Part shown: positions 23,503 to 34,453 of the stretch, piece after piece | Position numbering within the stretch: the first letter of the stretch is position 1 | Layout: the number at the start of each line of letters is the position of its first letter | DNA from: Channallabes apus | Lineage: Eukaryota > Chordata > Actinopteri > Siluriformes > Clariidae | Length of the DNA stretch: 64,000 nucleotides | NCBI GenBank assembly: GCA_030522415.1 | Contig: CM060114.1 | Span: forward strand, 23,603,304-23,667,303 | Direction of reading: 5' to 3' | Position numbers and translations under genes: made by a program | The notes under the pieces: generated by a model | The model's database searches: none | What the model saw: the letters and a program-made list of their open reading frames with translations, nothing else | Told to the model about the DNA's origin: nothing

Positions 23503-23790
23503 GTGTTCACTGAGATATTCAACATCTCTTTATCTCAGCCGTTGATCACCACATGCTTCAAAGAGTCCATCATTGTTCCTGTCCCAAAGAAACCTCATCC
23601 TGCTTCTCTCAACGATTATCGCCCTGTAGCCCTCACATCAGTAGTGATGAAGTGCTTTGAGCGCCTGGTCAGAGACTTCATCATTTCTTCACTACCCAAC
23701 ACACTGGACCCTCTGCAGTTTGCATACCGTCAGAACCGCTCCACAGACGATGCAATCTCTCATCTACTCCATACATCACTCACTCACCTG
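23503..23790 (+). pseudogene. Rex1: Rex1 reverse transcriptase, N-terminal piece
   Basis: Encodes [42 protein letters not shown] and [23 protein letters not shown], matching 13072-13359. The frame is open up to the Harbinger insertion and continues at 25431. Confidence 0.88.
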
Positions 23791-24138
23791 GGGCCTCATG
23801 TATCAACGCTGCGTACGCACAAAAACTTTGCTTACGCCAGTTTTCACGCTCACGGTCGGATTTACTAACAGTGAAATTAACGTGAGAATGTGTGTTCTTC
23901 CACGCCAACTTCCTATCTGGCGTACGTGTATTTCTTGTGTGTTTGTTTTATTTCCGTTGGCAACTCCTAGAGGCAATTATGTTAAATTGCACACTACAGA
24001 GTATCGCACCAACACATGTGAAAAACATTGCTATTCATTTATAATTGATAAAATGGGTTAATTGACACAATATTTTTCTACCAATTATTTGATTTAGAAC
24101 ATATAAAAGCATTTTCAAATGTATACAACCCTTAGTCT

Positions 24139-25016
24139 ATGGCAATGCCAGTGTTGGCCTTATTAGAGGACATTGTCAATGGCCGAATCCGAAGGGAACG
24201 TGTTTTTGGGGATCACAGTGATTTTCTGGCCCATGATGATGACTGGCTTATTAGCCGTTTCAGATTTCCAAGAGCTATCCTCCTGGAGCTCTGTGCTGAG
24301 TTGGGTCCAAATTTGGAAAGAGAGACAGCGAGGAGCCACGCATTACCCGTTCCCTTACAGGTGCTGACAACGCTTGGTTTCCTGGCAACCGGTTCTTTCC
24401 AAAGGGAACCGGCAGACCGCTCGGGGTTAAGCCAGTCGTCTTTGAGCCGTGCAATGCCAGCTGTATGGGACTGGATCACCCGCATGTCTAGCAGGTATAT
24501 AAGGTTTCCATACCATGCAATTGACCAGCCAAACATTAAAGCGCAATTTGCAGCGATCGCCGGTTTTCCTAATGTAATCGGAGCCATCGACTGCACGCAC
24601 ATTGCTATAAAGGCGCCATCTGAAGAAGAATTTGCATACGTGAATCGGAAACATTTCCATTCAATAAATGTGCAAATAATATGTGATGCTCAAACAGGTT
24701 GCATAATCTGACCGCGCGCACCCCCCGTTGCATGATCTGACCGCACGCACACCCCCCCGCCCCGTTGCATGATCTGACTGCGCACCCCGTCGCATGATCT
24801 GGGGAAAAAACAATGCTATTCCAGGATGCCCCTTTCAAATTTCTCACTGCCCCTCCATATAGTCTGCTCTAGAACCGGCCCTGCTCAAATGCGCCTAACA
24901 AATATTGTGGCAAGGTGGCCTGGGTCAACCCATGATTTATTCATGCTCACAAACAGCATGGTTGGGATGAGGCTCCAAGGTGGCAGGGTGCACGATGGGT
25001 GGCTTCTTGGTGAGTG
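24139..25016 (+). pseudogene. Harbinger (HARBI1-like) transposase fragment, split by an insertion
   Basis: From ATG 24139 the frame encodes ALLEDIVNGRIRRERVF, DDDWLISRFRFPRAILLELC, LTTLGFLATGSFQREPADRSG, SQSSLSRAM and the DDE-domain start GFPNVIGAIDCTHIAIKAP with the first catalytic-type Asp, then YVNRKHFHSINVQIICDAQ. The insertion 24695-24881 puts a stop at 24711. Leaving it out, the frame resumes in phase as MRLTNIVARWPGSTHD and HDGWLLG to a donor-like GTGAGT at 25010. Later exons with the remaining catalytic acidic residues are absent, so it is inactive. Confidence 0.88.
24695..24881. mobile_element. Small hAT-like insertion in the Harbinger transposase
   Basis: Flanked by an 8-bp direct repeat TGCTCAAA (24687-24694 and 24882-24889). 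The right end, read inward, begins GGGCCGGTTCTAGAGCAGAC, like common fish hAT ends; the left end is CAGGTTGCAT. The left two-thirds is a C-rich minisatellite of GTTGCATGATCTGACCGC-type units (24708-24800), the same unit (opposite strand) as in the hAT element at 41289-41859. The exact edges could shift by two bases because TG is shared. Confidence 0.72.
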
Positions 25017-25430
25017 ATGTATTTAAAGATATTATTCCAGCTAAGTTTTTTATTTTTTGTTATTAATTCCCGGAGGACAGACTTGCAAATAACACAGTTT
25101 TTCTCCGGTCTACCTCCGATAGGAGCACCTCCAATTCACATTGTGTGCAGTTTCTCTTCTTGCTTGCTTTTGCCATTGCTTTTTCATTTGGTTTTGCCAA
25201 AGTGGAGTCATTACCATATTTATACGGGGGAGGAAGCAGGGAGGGGTTTTGCGCTTGTGCATATGCGCTCAATTTTACGTTAATTCGGATGTACAAAGAG
25301 AATATGCGTGGGATTCCGCGTACGCAGTGTTTCATACATCAGATTTTTTTAGTGCGTACGCACATTTACAGCTTTGTCCGTACGCAACGTTTTAGTATGA
25401 ATTCATCGCAAGTCTTTGTACGTGAGGCCC

Positions 25431-26426
25431 CTGGACACTAGGAAAGGGAATTATGTTAAAATGCTCTTCATCGACTACAGCTCTGCATTTAATACCATAA
25501 TTCCCTCCACACTCACCACCAAGCTGGAGCACCTGGGACTCAGCTCATCTATGTGTCTGTGGATCTCCAACTTCCTGACTGGCAGACCACAGGCAGTAAG
25601 GATGGGCGGACACGTCTCTGCCTCACTCACTCTCAGCACTGGAGCCCCCCAGGGTTGTGTTCTGAGCCCCCTGCTGTACTCCTTGTACACCCACAACTGC
25701 GTGGCCACTACCAACTCCACCGCCATCATCAAGTTTGCTGACAACACTGTCGTGGTGGGCCTGATCACCAACAATGATGAGTTGGCCTACCTAGAGGAGA
25801 TTGGAAATCTGGAGAACTGGTGCCAGAGGAACAATCTCCTCCTGAACGTCAGCAAGACAAAGGAGCTGATAGTGGACTTCAGTACAAAGCAGGAGAGGAA
25901 CTACCAGACCCCCATCATCAACAAGAGCCCAGTGGAGAGAGTGGACAGCTTCAGATACCTCGGTGTTCACATCACGCAGGACCTGTCATGGTCCTGTCAC
26001 ATAAACACCGTGGTAAAAAAGGCCCGACAGCGTCTCTACCATCTCAGACGATTGAGAGACTTCAGACTGGTCTCTAAGGTGCTCAGGAATTTCTACTCCT
26101 GTACCATAGAGAGCATCCTGACGGGTAACATCACGACCTGGTTTGGAAACAGCACCATGCAGGACAGACGAGCTCTACAGAGGGTGGTGCGATCAGCTGA
26201 GTGCATCATCCGCACCAAGCTCCCTGACCTGCACTCGATCTACAGCAAGCAGTGCTGGATCAAAGCCAGGAAGATCATGAAGGACCTCAGCCACCCCAAC
26301 AATGGACTGTTTTATCTGTTGCAGTCTGGGAAGCGATTCCGCTCCCTGTAGGCCAATACAGAGAGACTGAGGAGGAGCTTCTTCCCGCAGACGATAAGGT
26401 CTCTCAATCACACCACCACACAGGAT
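25431..26426 (+). pseudogene. Rex1: Rex1 reverse transcriptase, C-terminal piece
   Basis: Continues the Rex1 frame after the Harbinger: [38 protein letters not shown], then [11 protein letters not shown] where the second catalytic Asp of FADD is Asn (25735-25750), and [17 protein letters not shown] at 26349-26351 follows RFRSL, where the 11588 copy reads on (LKANTERL). It is therefore inactive at two levels. Confidence 0.88.
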
Positions 26427-26790
26427 TAACAACATCTTTTTAAACTCCCAACATTGACTGGACAATCATGGACACATTCATACACACTCACACTAAATAT
26501 TTATATATCTGGACCATTGCACAAGACACTTTAATAATTCACTTTTTATGCATATTTGCACAACCACTGCCACTTTCAAATATTTCTATATTTTGTAATA
26601 TTTTTTTTATCATGCCCTTATTAGTACAGTTTATTTTAATAGTTAAATTTATTTTCTTTAGTATTTCTTTTTATTCATATTTATTCCTTACGTACAAGTT
26701 TTTATTTTATTTCTTAAGGTCACTGGCGGTCGTATAAGCATTTCACTGCATTTTGTACTGTGTATGACTGTGTATGTGTATTTGAATTTG

Positions 26791-27446
26791 AGCTCTGCTA
26801 CCTCTAGCTCTGCCTCCTGTCTTTTCTTCAGTGCCACTGTCTCTAAGCCGTAGAGCATTGCTGGTCTCACCACTGTGCTGTAGACCTTTCCTTTCATTCT
26901 CGCTGATACTCTTTTATTGCACAACACACCTGACACTTTTCTCCACCCATTCCAACCTGCCTGTACTCGTCTCTTCACCTCCTTTGAACACTCTCCGTTG
27001 CTCTCGACCGTTGACCCTAAGTACTTAAAATCCAGCACCTTCTTTACCTATGCTCCCTGTAGCCTCACTGTTCCTCTTGGGTCCCTCTCATTCACACACA
27101 TGTATTCCGTCTTGTTGCGGCTAACCTTCATTCCTCTGCTTTCCAGAGCGTACCTCCACCTCTCCAAATTTTCCTCCACCTGTTCCCTGCTCTCGCTACA
27201 AAGCACAATGTCATCTGCAAACATCATAGTCCATGGAGACTCCTGTCGAATTTCATCTGTCATCCTGTCCATCACTAGATCAAACAAAAAGGAGCTTAGA
27301 GCGGATCCTTGATGCAGACCCACATCCACCTTGAACTCTTCTGTCACATCTACAGCACATCTTACCACTGTCTTACAGCTCTCATACATGTCCTGCACCA
27401 CTCTAACATACTTCTCTGACACTCCAGACTTCCTCATACAACAACC
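26791..27446 (-). pseudogene. RTE LINE ORF2, middle piece with reverse transcriptase catalytic block
   Basis: Minus-strand translation gives MRKSGVSEKYVRVVQDMYE, HQGSALSSFLFDLVMDRM, MMFADDIVLCSE (catalytic FADD kept), EENLERWRYALESRGMKVS and, after a frameshift, LDFKYLGSTVESNGEC, RRVQAGWNGWRKVSGVLCNKR and LYGLETVALKKRQEAELEVAEL. Residues upstream (fingers and first catalytic Asp) are missing at the Rex3 boundary near 27446. Confidence 0.87.
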
Positions 27447-27459
27447 GGGGTCTCTTTCC

Positions 27460-28460
27460 GGTGGGGCTTGTCCGGAACACCTCACAAGGGAGGCGTCCAG
27501 GGGGCATCCTAAATAGATGCCCAAGCCACCTCATCTGGCTCCTCTCGATGCGGAGGAGCAGCGGCTCTACTCTGAGCCCCTCCCGGATGACTGAGCTTCT
27601 CACCCTATCTCTAAGGGAGAGCCCAGACACCCTGCGGAGGAAACTAATTTCGGCCGCTTATATTCGCGATCTTGTTCTTTCGGTCACTACCCACAGCTCA
27701 TGACCATAGGTGAGGGTAGGAACGTAGATCGACCGGTAAATTGAGAGCTTTGCCTTTGGGCTCAGCTCCTTCTTCACCATGACGGACCGATACAGAGCCC
27801 GCATCACTGCAGACGCTGCCCTGATTCGCCTGTCGATCTCCCGTTCCATTTTACCCTCACTCGTGAACAAGACCCCGAGATACTTAGACTCCTCCACTTG
27901 GGGCAGGATCTCACTCCCAACCCTGAGAGGGCACTCCACCCTTTTCCGGCTGTGGACCATGGCCTCAGATTTGGAGGTGCTGATTCTCATCCGAGCCGCT
28001 TCACACTCGGCTGCGAACCGATCCAGTGAGAGCTGTAGGTCACAGGATGATGAGGCCAACAGAACAACGTCATCTGCAAAAAGCAGTGACCCAATCCTGA
28101 GCCCACCAAACTGTACCCCTTCAACGCCCTGGCTGCGCCTAGAAATCCTGTCCATAAAAAGTATGAACAGAATCGGTGACACAGGGCAGCCCTGTCGGAG
28201 TCCTACTCTCACCGGAAACAGGTCCGACTTACTACCGGCAATGCGGACCAAGCTCCGACACCCGTTGTACAGGGACCGGACAGCCCTTAACAGGGAAGCT
28301 GATATCCCATACTCCCGGAGTACCCCCCACAGGACTCCCCGAGGGACACGGTCGAATGCCTTCTCCAAGTCCACAAAACACATGTAGACTGGTTGGGGAA
28401 ACTCCCATGCCCCCTCCAGGACCCTGCTAAGGGTGTAGAGCTGGTCCACTATTCCGTGAC
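27460..28460 (-). pseudogene. Rex3: Rex3 reverse transcriptase domain, N-terminal part deleted
   Basis: Minus frame: [42 protein letters not shown] (first catalytic block), GLRQGCPVSPILF, SLLFADDVVLLAS (catalytic FADD kept), KSEAMVHSRKR, EESKYLGVLFTSEGKMEREIDRRI and VPTLTYGHELWVVTERTRSRI, then RSQMRWLGHLFRMPPGRLP after a frameshift. The FWSR-to-VDQLYTL junction skips about 170 residues of the family, including the WQTGVVV region. Confidence 0.87.
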
Positions 28461-29600
28461 CTGGACCAGAATCTCTTCGAAGCCGTCTGGAAGTCATTCT
28501 CCATGGCCTCCCCAAACTCCTCCCACGCCCGGGTTTTTGCCCCAGCAACCACCGAAGCCACATTCCGCTTGGCCTGCCGGTACCTATCAGCTGCCTCCGG
28601 AGTGCCACCAGCCAAAAAGGCCCGGTAAGACCCCTTCTTCAGCTTGATGGCATCCCTCACCGCCGGTGTCCACCAACAGGTTCTTGGGTTGCCACCGCGA
28701 CAGGCACCGACCACCTTACGGCCACAGCTCCGGCCGGCCGCCTCGACAATGGAGGAGCGGAACATAGTCCGTTCGGACTCAATGTCCCCCACCTCCCCCA
28801 GGACGTGGTTGAAGCCTTGCTGGAGGTGGGAGATGAAGCTCGTCCTGACAGGGGACTCTGCCAGACGTTCCCAGCAGACCCTCACAATACGTTTGGATCT
28901 ACCAGGCCTGACCGGCATCCTACCCCGCCAACGAAGCCAACTCACCACCAGGTGGTGATCAGTTGACAGCTCCGCCCCTCTCTTCACCCGAGTGTCCAAG
29001 ACATGTGGCCGCAAGTCCGATGACACAATCACAAAGTCGATCATCAAACTGCGGCCTAGGGTGTCCTGGTGCCAGGTGCACATATGGACACCCTTATGCC
29101 TGAACATGGTGTTCATTATGGACAATCCGTGACGAGCACAGAAGTCCAATAACAAAACACCGCTCTGGTTCAGATCGGGGGGGCCGTTCATCCCAATCAC
29201 GCCCTTCCAGGTCTCACTGTCATTGCCCACGTGAGCATTGAAGTCCCCCAACAGAACAATGGAGTCCACAGGAGGGACGCTCTCTAGCGCCCCCTCCAGA
29301 GACCCCAAAAAGGGCGGGTACTCCAAACTGCTGTTTGGCGCATAAGCGCAAACAACAGTAAGGATCCGTCCCCCAACCCGAAGGCGGAGGGAGGCCACCC
29401 TCTCGTCCACTGCGGTGGCTACTCCAGAGTAGAAGAGAGTCCAGCCCCTCTCAAGGAGACTGGTTCCAGAGTCCAAGCTGTGCATCGAGGTGATTCCAAC
29501 TATATCTAGCCGGAACTTCTCAACCTCACGCACTAGCTCAGGCTTCTTCCCCTCCAGAGAGGTGACATTCCACGTCCCTAGAGCCAGCTTCTGCAGCCGA
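28427..29600 (-). pseudogene. Rex3: Rex3 AP endonuclease domain
   Basis: The frame is open from about 29600 ([21 protein letters not shown]) through [53 protein letters not shown] and [14 protein letters not shown] to TASKRFWSR. After [23 protein letters not shown] about 25 residues expected for the family are missing. The domain would nick target DNA. The frame ends near 28460 where an internal deletion begins. Confidence 0.85.
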
Positions 29601-30022
29601 GGATGAGACCGTCAAGACCCCTGTCTTCGGCCACCGCCCAGCTCACACTGCACCCGACCTCTTTGGCCCCTCCTACAGGTGGTGAGCCCATGGGAAGGGG
29701 GACCCACGTTGCCTCTTCGGGCTGTGCCCGGCCGGGCCCCATGGGTGCAGGCCTGACCACCAGGCGCTTGCCATCGGGCCCAACTCCAGGCCTGGCTCCA
29801 GAGGGAGGCCCCGGTGACCCACGTCCGGGCGAAGGAAAACGTTTTCCAATGGTTTTATTCATCATAAGAGGTCTTCTGAACCACTCTTTGTCTGTTCCCT
29901 CACCTAGGACCAGATTGCCATGGGTGACCCTGCTGGGGCCATGAAGCCCCCGACAACATAGCTCCCAGGATCATTGGGACACGCAAACACCTCCACCACG
30001 ATAAGGTGGTGGTTCAAGGAGG

Positions 30023-31740
30023 GCTCTCCAAGATCTCGTTAAACAAACTAGTCAGAAACTCTACTGCCACATCTCCTAAGCACTTCCATACCTCCACAGG
30101 TATGTCATCAGGACCAACAGCCTTTCCACTCTTCATCCTCTTCAATGCCCTTCTCACCTCACTTTTACTAATATTTGCTACTTCCTGCTCCACAACAGTC
30201 ACCTTTTCTACTCTTTGTTCTCTTCCATTTTCCTCATTCATCAACTCCTCAAAGTACTCCTTCCATCTTCCCATCACCCTCCTGGCATCTGTCAGTACAT
30301 TTCCATCTCTATCTCTTTGCCTCGCCAACCTGTACAGATCCACCTCTCCCTCCTTACTGTCCAGCCTAGCATACAAGTCCTCATATGCTCTTTGTTTGGC
30401 CTTTGCCACTTCTACCTTCGGTGCATCTCCCTGTACTCCTGTCTACTCTCTTCAGTCCTCTCAGTGTCCCACTTCTTGTTAGCTAGCCCCTTTCCCTGTA
30501 TACACTCCTGGACTTCCTCATTCCACCACCAAGTTTCCATGTCCCCTTTTCCCTTACCTGATGATACACCAAGTACATTCTTACCTGTCTCCCTGATCAC
30601 ATTGGCTGTAGTTGTCCAGTCAACTGAAAGCACCTCCTGACCACCCATAGCTGGTCTCAACTCCTCCCTAAAGACTACACAACATTCTTCCTTTCTCAGC
30701 TTCCACCACTTTGTCCTCTGCTCTGTCTTTGTCCTCTTCACCTTCCTCACCACCAGGGTTATTTTACACACCACCATTCTGTGTTGTCTGGCTACACTCT
30801 CCCCTACCAACACCTTGCTGATCTCTTTCAGATTACAACATCGACACAAGATGTAGTCCACCTGAGTGCTTCTGCCTCCGCTCTTATATGTCACCTTATG
30901 TTCTTGCCTCTTCTGGAAGAAAGTATTTACTACGGCCATTTCCATCCTCTTTGCAAAGTCCACCACCATCTGTCCTTCTACATTCCTGTCCTGAAGACCA
31001 AACCTGCCCATCACATTTTCATCCCCTCTGTTCCCTTCCCCAACATGTCCATTGAAGTCTGCACCAATCACAACTCTCTCACCTCTGGGGATGCTCTGCA
31101 TCACTTCATCTAACTCACTCCAGAATTTCTCCTTCTCTTCTAACACACATCCTACCTGTGGAGCATAACCACTAACAACATTGAACATCACACCATCAAT
31201 TTCCAGCTTCAGACTCATCACCCTATCTGATACTCTCTTCACCTCTTGAACATTCCTTACAAACTGCTCTTTCAGAATAACTCCTACTCCATTTCTTTTC
31301 CTATCCACACCATGGTAAAACAATTTGAACCCTGATCCTAAGCTTCTAGCTTTGCTACCTTTCCACCTGGTCTCCTGGACACACAGTATATCCACCTTCC
31401 TTCTCTGCATCATATCAACCAACTCTCTTCCCTTCCCTGTCATGGTCCCAACATTCAAGGTCCCTACTTTCATGCCTAAACTCTTGCCTTTCCTCTTCTC
31501 TCTCTGCTTTCGAACACGCCTTCCTCCTCTCCTTCTTCGACCAACAGTAGCCCAATTTCCACCGGCACCTTGTAAGTCAACAGCACCAGTGGCGGTCGTT
31601 GTTAACCCGGGCCATGACCGATCCGGTATGGAAATGATATTTCTGATTCGCATCATTGATTTGGCAAATGTTTTACGTCGGACCATCACTTTAACATTTG
31701 TTCCCCATTTAATGGATATAGAGAGTAAATAAATATTCAG
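30023..31740 (-). pseudogene. RTE LINE ORF2, AP endonuclease and linker
   Basis: Minus frame from about 31689: SLGMKVGTLNVGTMTGKGRELVD, CVQETRWKGSKARSLG, VVSGYAPQVGC, VVIGADFNGHVGEGNRGDENV, STQVDYILC, VARQHRMVVC (endonuclease), then METWWWNEEVQECIQGK. A frameshift near 30412 leads to MAKAKQRAYEDLYARL, MGRWKEYFEELMNEENGRE and SGKAVGPDDIPVEVWKCLG, ending in SLFNEILES at the Rex3 boundary. The endonuclease motifs are intact, but the element as a whole is broken. Confidence 0.87.
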
Positions 31741-33356
31741 CTAAAATCAATGAAACAGTCCAGGGGCAATCTAAAGTATCTAGTCAATATCCCGATACGT
31801 TTTTGAGGTGAGAGGAAATCAAAGAAAATTGAGGAAACTGCAGACATGGGATATACATGTAAATCCATACAAAATGTAACCCAAGCTCCAGAAAAATTCT
31901 GAAGCTAAGATGTAGCAATACTACTACCTTCTACCTTCTGTGCCACTGCACTAACTTGAAATATTTTTTTTAGATTTTCAGATATGCTCCCTACTCAGCC
32001 CTGTTGGACTTTGTTTGTTTATAAATTGCACCTTTTATTTTCGATAGTTAGGTAGAGTCAGCAATGGATACTTATTTTTTCCTATGGATTCTTCACACTA
32101 ATTGCCAGACAAGAGAATTACCAGGAACCTACTGCACACTATTGGCCACATTGCAAAACTAGCCTACCTAACTCCATGTAATGGGTCACATTTATGTGAT
32201 GTGTTGACCCTGGAGGGGAGAGGCCACAGTCCTACTGTAGCAATTATGCCACCATGCCATCTCATCACAATACAACTTTCAACAAAAATTAGCACATGCA
32301 AATCTCATTTAAATACCAGTTTGTCCTCTCATGTTGGATGTGATGTAATTTTGCCATGCTTTGTTAATCATTACAGTATGAAATAAATTAGATTGCACAT
32401 ACAAATCAGCACTGTTTTTTCCCCCATAAGGATTGTAGAAAATTAAGAGCTGAGGTAAATCTGTATACCAAAAAATGTTGAAACTCTGTAGATTCTGGAA
32501 ATTTTACAACTTGGAAGGACTTGGAAATCCTGCAACACTATTGGAAACCAACTGCCTACACATGACATTGCCAACAAAGATATTCGAATTTTAGCATCTT
32601 GTGACTCACTGTAGTTACTCACAGCTTAACACCAACCTAAGATTAATTCTGTATTATTATTATTATTATTTTATTTGTGTAGCTATTAATGGGTTTTTAC
32701 ACTAGACAATACAGAAATATTCATATAAGTTCACTGCCTCTTCCCATGCTTGAACTGTTTATACGAATGGAAACTTTACTTAAGTAACTGTAAACCGTTC
32801 AGCTTTAGGAAATGGCTCAAGTTTATTCATTCTGGTAGTCTCTTGTCATGTGAAAGTGTGTGAAATGCAATGGGACTGAAACCAATTCTTTCTCTTTTAT
32901 TCGGGTGGGCTCACTGTGTGGCCTCACGGATGGACTGTGTAAAGCATTGTGTGTTTCAGATGCACTCAATCATTGAACAATAATATAAATCTAATTCTAT
33001 ACACAGTTTCAAATCTTGTTCTGTGCATCTGTGCAAGTCCTGAAGCTACATATTATATTCATATTTCAGGCCCATGTGTATTTGTGGAAACTTCATAAAT
33101 ACATGTCAGGTATCATAGTCAGGATGTTTCAATAAACCAAAATATGTACTTTGTAAAAAAAAAAAAAATACTGTATCAGAAGTAGCAAAAGATTGTTCAA
33201 TGATTTTAGCTTTCTAAACTTGAACTTGCTCAGCTTCTCTGGAAGATATTCTGTTGTGGCTTATCAAATATAAATTATGCAAAAGAAAGCACCTCATAGC
33301 ACCAGTGAATTACTACTGGGCCAGAGATATTAGGTCAGAAGTAGAAAGATTTTTAC

Positions 33357-33438
33357 AGACTTCATAGATTTCACAGACTTCATACGTTTCACAGACTTCA
33401 TACGTTTCACAGACTTCATACGTTTCACAAACTTCATA
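33357..33438. repeat. 18-bp tandem repeat, about 4.5 copies
   Basis: Unit ACTTCATACGTTTCACAG, with variants in the first and last copies (ATAGATT, ACAAACT). No spacers, so it is not CRISPR-like. Confidence 0.92.
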
Positions 33439-33995
33439 GAAGTTCACTTTCCAAAATTGCTTAATTTAATAAGTTGAAAATTAAAACAGAATATATTAAA
33501 AAATGAATAAACAAAGAAGCATGTATTTATTATGTGATTTTTGTTTTGAATCTGTTCAGAGCACATACTGTACTTACACCATTCAAAAAAAGATATTTTA
33601 CATAACTGGACCTTTACAAATTTTAGTTGAACACTCCTGGCGTAGATGTTATATTAAGTGCTCTAATTACCAGCATCATGTTAGTTGGCCATACGAAATT
33701 ATGGGTCTTAAGACACTGAAATTGGTCAGACAAAACTTTGAAATACAGTATAAGTGCTTAATTAGTGTTCATTCCTGCACACAACACCACCGATGATGGA
33801 ATATTTTTGATGATGATGAATGGTGGACTTCAATTTAGCAATTCAGGCACAATGTTATAAAACCTTAACAACATAGCTGTGCTGTACAATATATACTCGT
33901 TCTGACGTCATACTTACTACCATGTCAGAGATATGCTGCACTGAGAATGATTCATCATCCAAATAAGATCTGAACATGCTTTTGTCCTGTAATAA

Positions 33996-33997
<2 letters not shown>

Positions 33998-34034
<37 letters not shown>

Positions 34035-34050
34035 ACACACACACACACAC
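33998..34050. repeat. TC / CA compound microsatellite
   Basis: (TC)n from about 33998 to 34030, then (CA)n to about 34050. Confidence 0.95.
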
Positions 34051-34089
34051 AAAATGGCTACTGCATTAGATACACATGCCCTATTGTGA

Positions 34090-34453
34090 GTTAACACAAA
34101 TCTCTATTCTGACAATCACATACAGTAGCAGCTTCTCAAAGCATTTAGGACAGTACACATGGTCAAAATGGATGATCTACTGGAATTTCCACAACAATCA
34201 TCTCTAGGGTTTGCAGAGAATGGTCTGAAATATAGAAAATATCCAGTGAGTGTCAATTCTCTGGGCAAAAATAATGCATCGTTTATGCTTGAGGTCAGTG
34301 GAAAATGGCCAGACTGGTTCAAGCTGATGGAAAGGCAAAAGTAGCAATAACATTTTGTTACAACTGAAGTATGACAAAGAGCATCTCTGAATGCCCAAAC
34401 CTTACACATCAAACTTTAAAGCAGAGGCAGCAGCAGAAGACCACACCTGGTAC
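34090..34453 (+). pseudogene. Tc1-like transposase remnant, left part
   Basis: The sequence ATGGTCAAAATGGATGATCT, GAATTTCCACAACAATCATC, AATGGCCAGACTGGTTC and AGCAGCAGAAGACCACACC belongs to a very common fish Tc1-type element (recognised from memory). It is interrupted at GGTAC (34449-34453) and resumes at 35983 with GGTACCACTCCTGTCAGC. Multiple substitutions and stops make it a relic. Confidence 0.78.

Larger units (their letters stand above)
23791..25430 (+). mobile_element. PIF/Harbinger DNA transposon, internally deleted, inserted in Rex1
   Basis: Ends are inverted: GGGCCTCATGTA on the left and GGGCCTCACGTA read inward from the right (25430). It is flanked by a 3-bp duplication CTG (23788-23790 and 25431-25433), a length typical of this superfamily. 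Subterminal GCGTACGCAC-type motifs recur near both ends (23810, 25355). The transposase keeps only its first exon region. The left-end transposase is plus strand. It carries a further insertion at 24695-24881. Confidence 0.9.
23503..26790 (+). mobile_element. Rex1: Rex1-type LINE inserted in the RTE element
   Basis: 5'-truncated: begins GTGTTCACTGAGATATTC, equivalent to base 13072 of the near-complete copy, and ends at the 3' terminal TTTGAATTTG. Flanked by AGCT at 23499-23502 and 26791-26794. It lies in opposite orientation to its host. It is split at 23790 by a Harbinger transposon (23791-25430, duplicated CTG). Removing that gives back the uninterrupted CACCTGGACACTAGG seen at 13354. Confidence 0.92.
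27447..30022 (-). mobile_element. Rex3: Rex3-type (RTE clade) LINE inside the RTE element
   Basis: Its 5' leader is complete-looking (CCACCTTATCGTGGTGG on the minus strand near 29995-30011). It runs through endonuclease and reverse transcriptase to EVFRTSPTGKRPR, where it stops abruptly against RTE sequence. The usual last 50 or so residues and tail are missing. The stretch 28174-28194 matches, from memory, the conserved Rex3 site used to amplify this family. Same orientation as its host. No target duplication is visible. Confidence 0.85.
23145..31740 (-). mobile_element. RTE-clade LINE (outermost host of a nested cluster)
   Basis: Three pieces on the minus strand make one element: 5' part 31740-30023, middle part 27446-26791, and 3' part 23502-23145. 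The middle piece ends in the codons for EAELEVAEL and the 3' piece starts with [10 protein letters not shown], contiguous residues in this family. The break between 26791 and 23502 is filled by a Rex1 copy flanked by AGCT on both sides. The break between 30023 and 27446 is filled by Rex3 and also lacks roughly 110 residues of reverse transcriptase. Confidence 0.85.
31741..34089. other. AT-rich non-coding interval
   Basis: No gene recognised. ORFs of 94-97 codons at 32102 and 33503 lack any motif I know. Contains an ATT run (32653-32671), an A run near 33156-33169, the 18-bp tandem repeat at 33357-33438, and a TC/CA microsatellite at about 33998-34050. Confidence 0.6.

Noticed and set aside
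25014..25441. ORFs of 84-98 codons on both strands
   Set aside because: They overlap the non-coding right arm of the Harbinger element and show no transposase motif.
27779..29944. Long plus-strand ORFs (202, 104, 113 codons)
   Set aside because: They are antisense readings of the Rex3 endonuclease and reverse transcriptase, whose minus-strand frames carry recognisable motifs.
30006..31732. Several plus-strand ORFs of 64-158 codons
   Set aside because: Antisense to the RTE endonuclease and linker frames, with low-complexity Ser/Pro/Leu content.
33357..33438. CRISPR-like direct repeats
   Set aside because: Head-to-tail units with no spacers, in a vertebrate-type background; a plain minisatellite.
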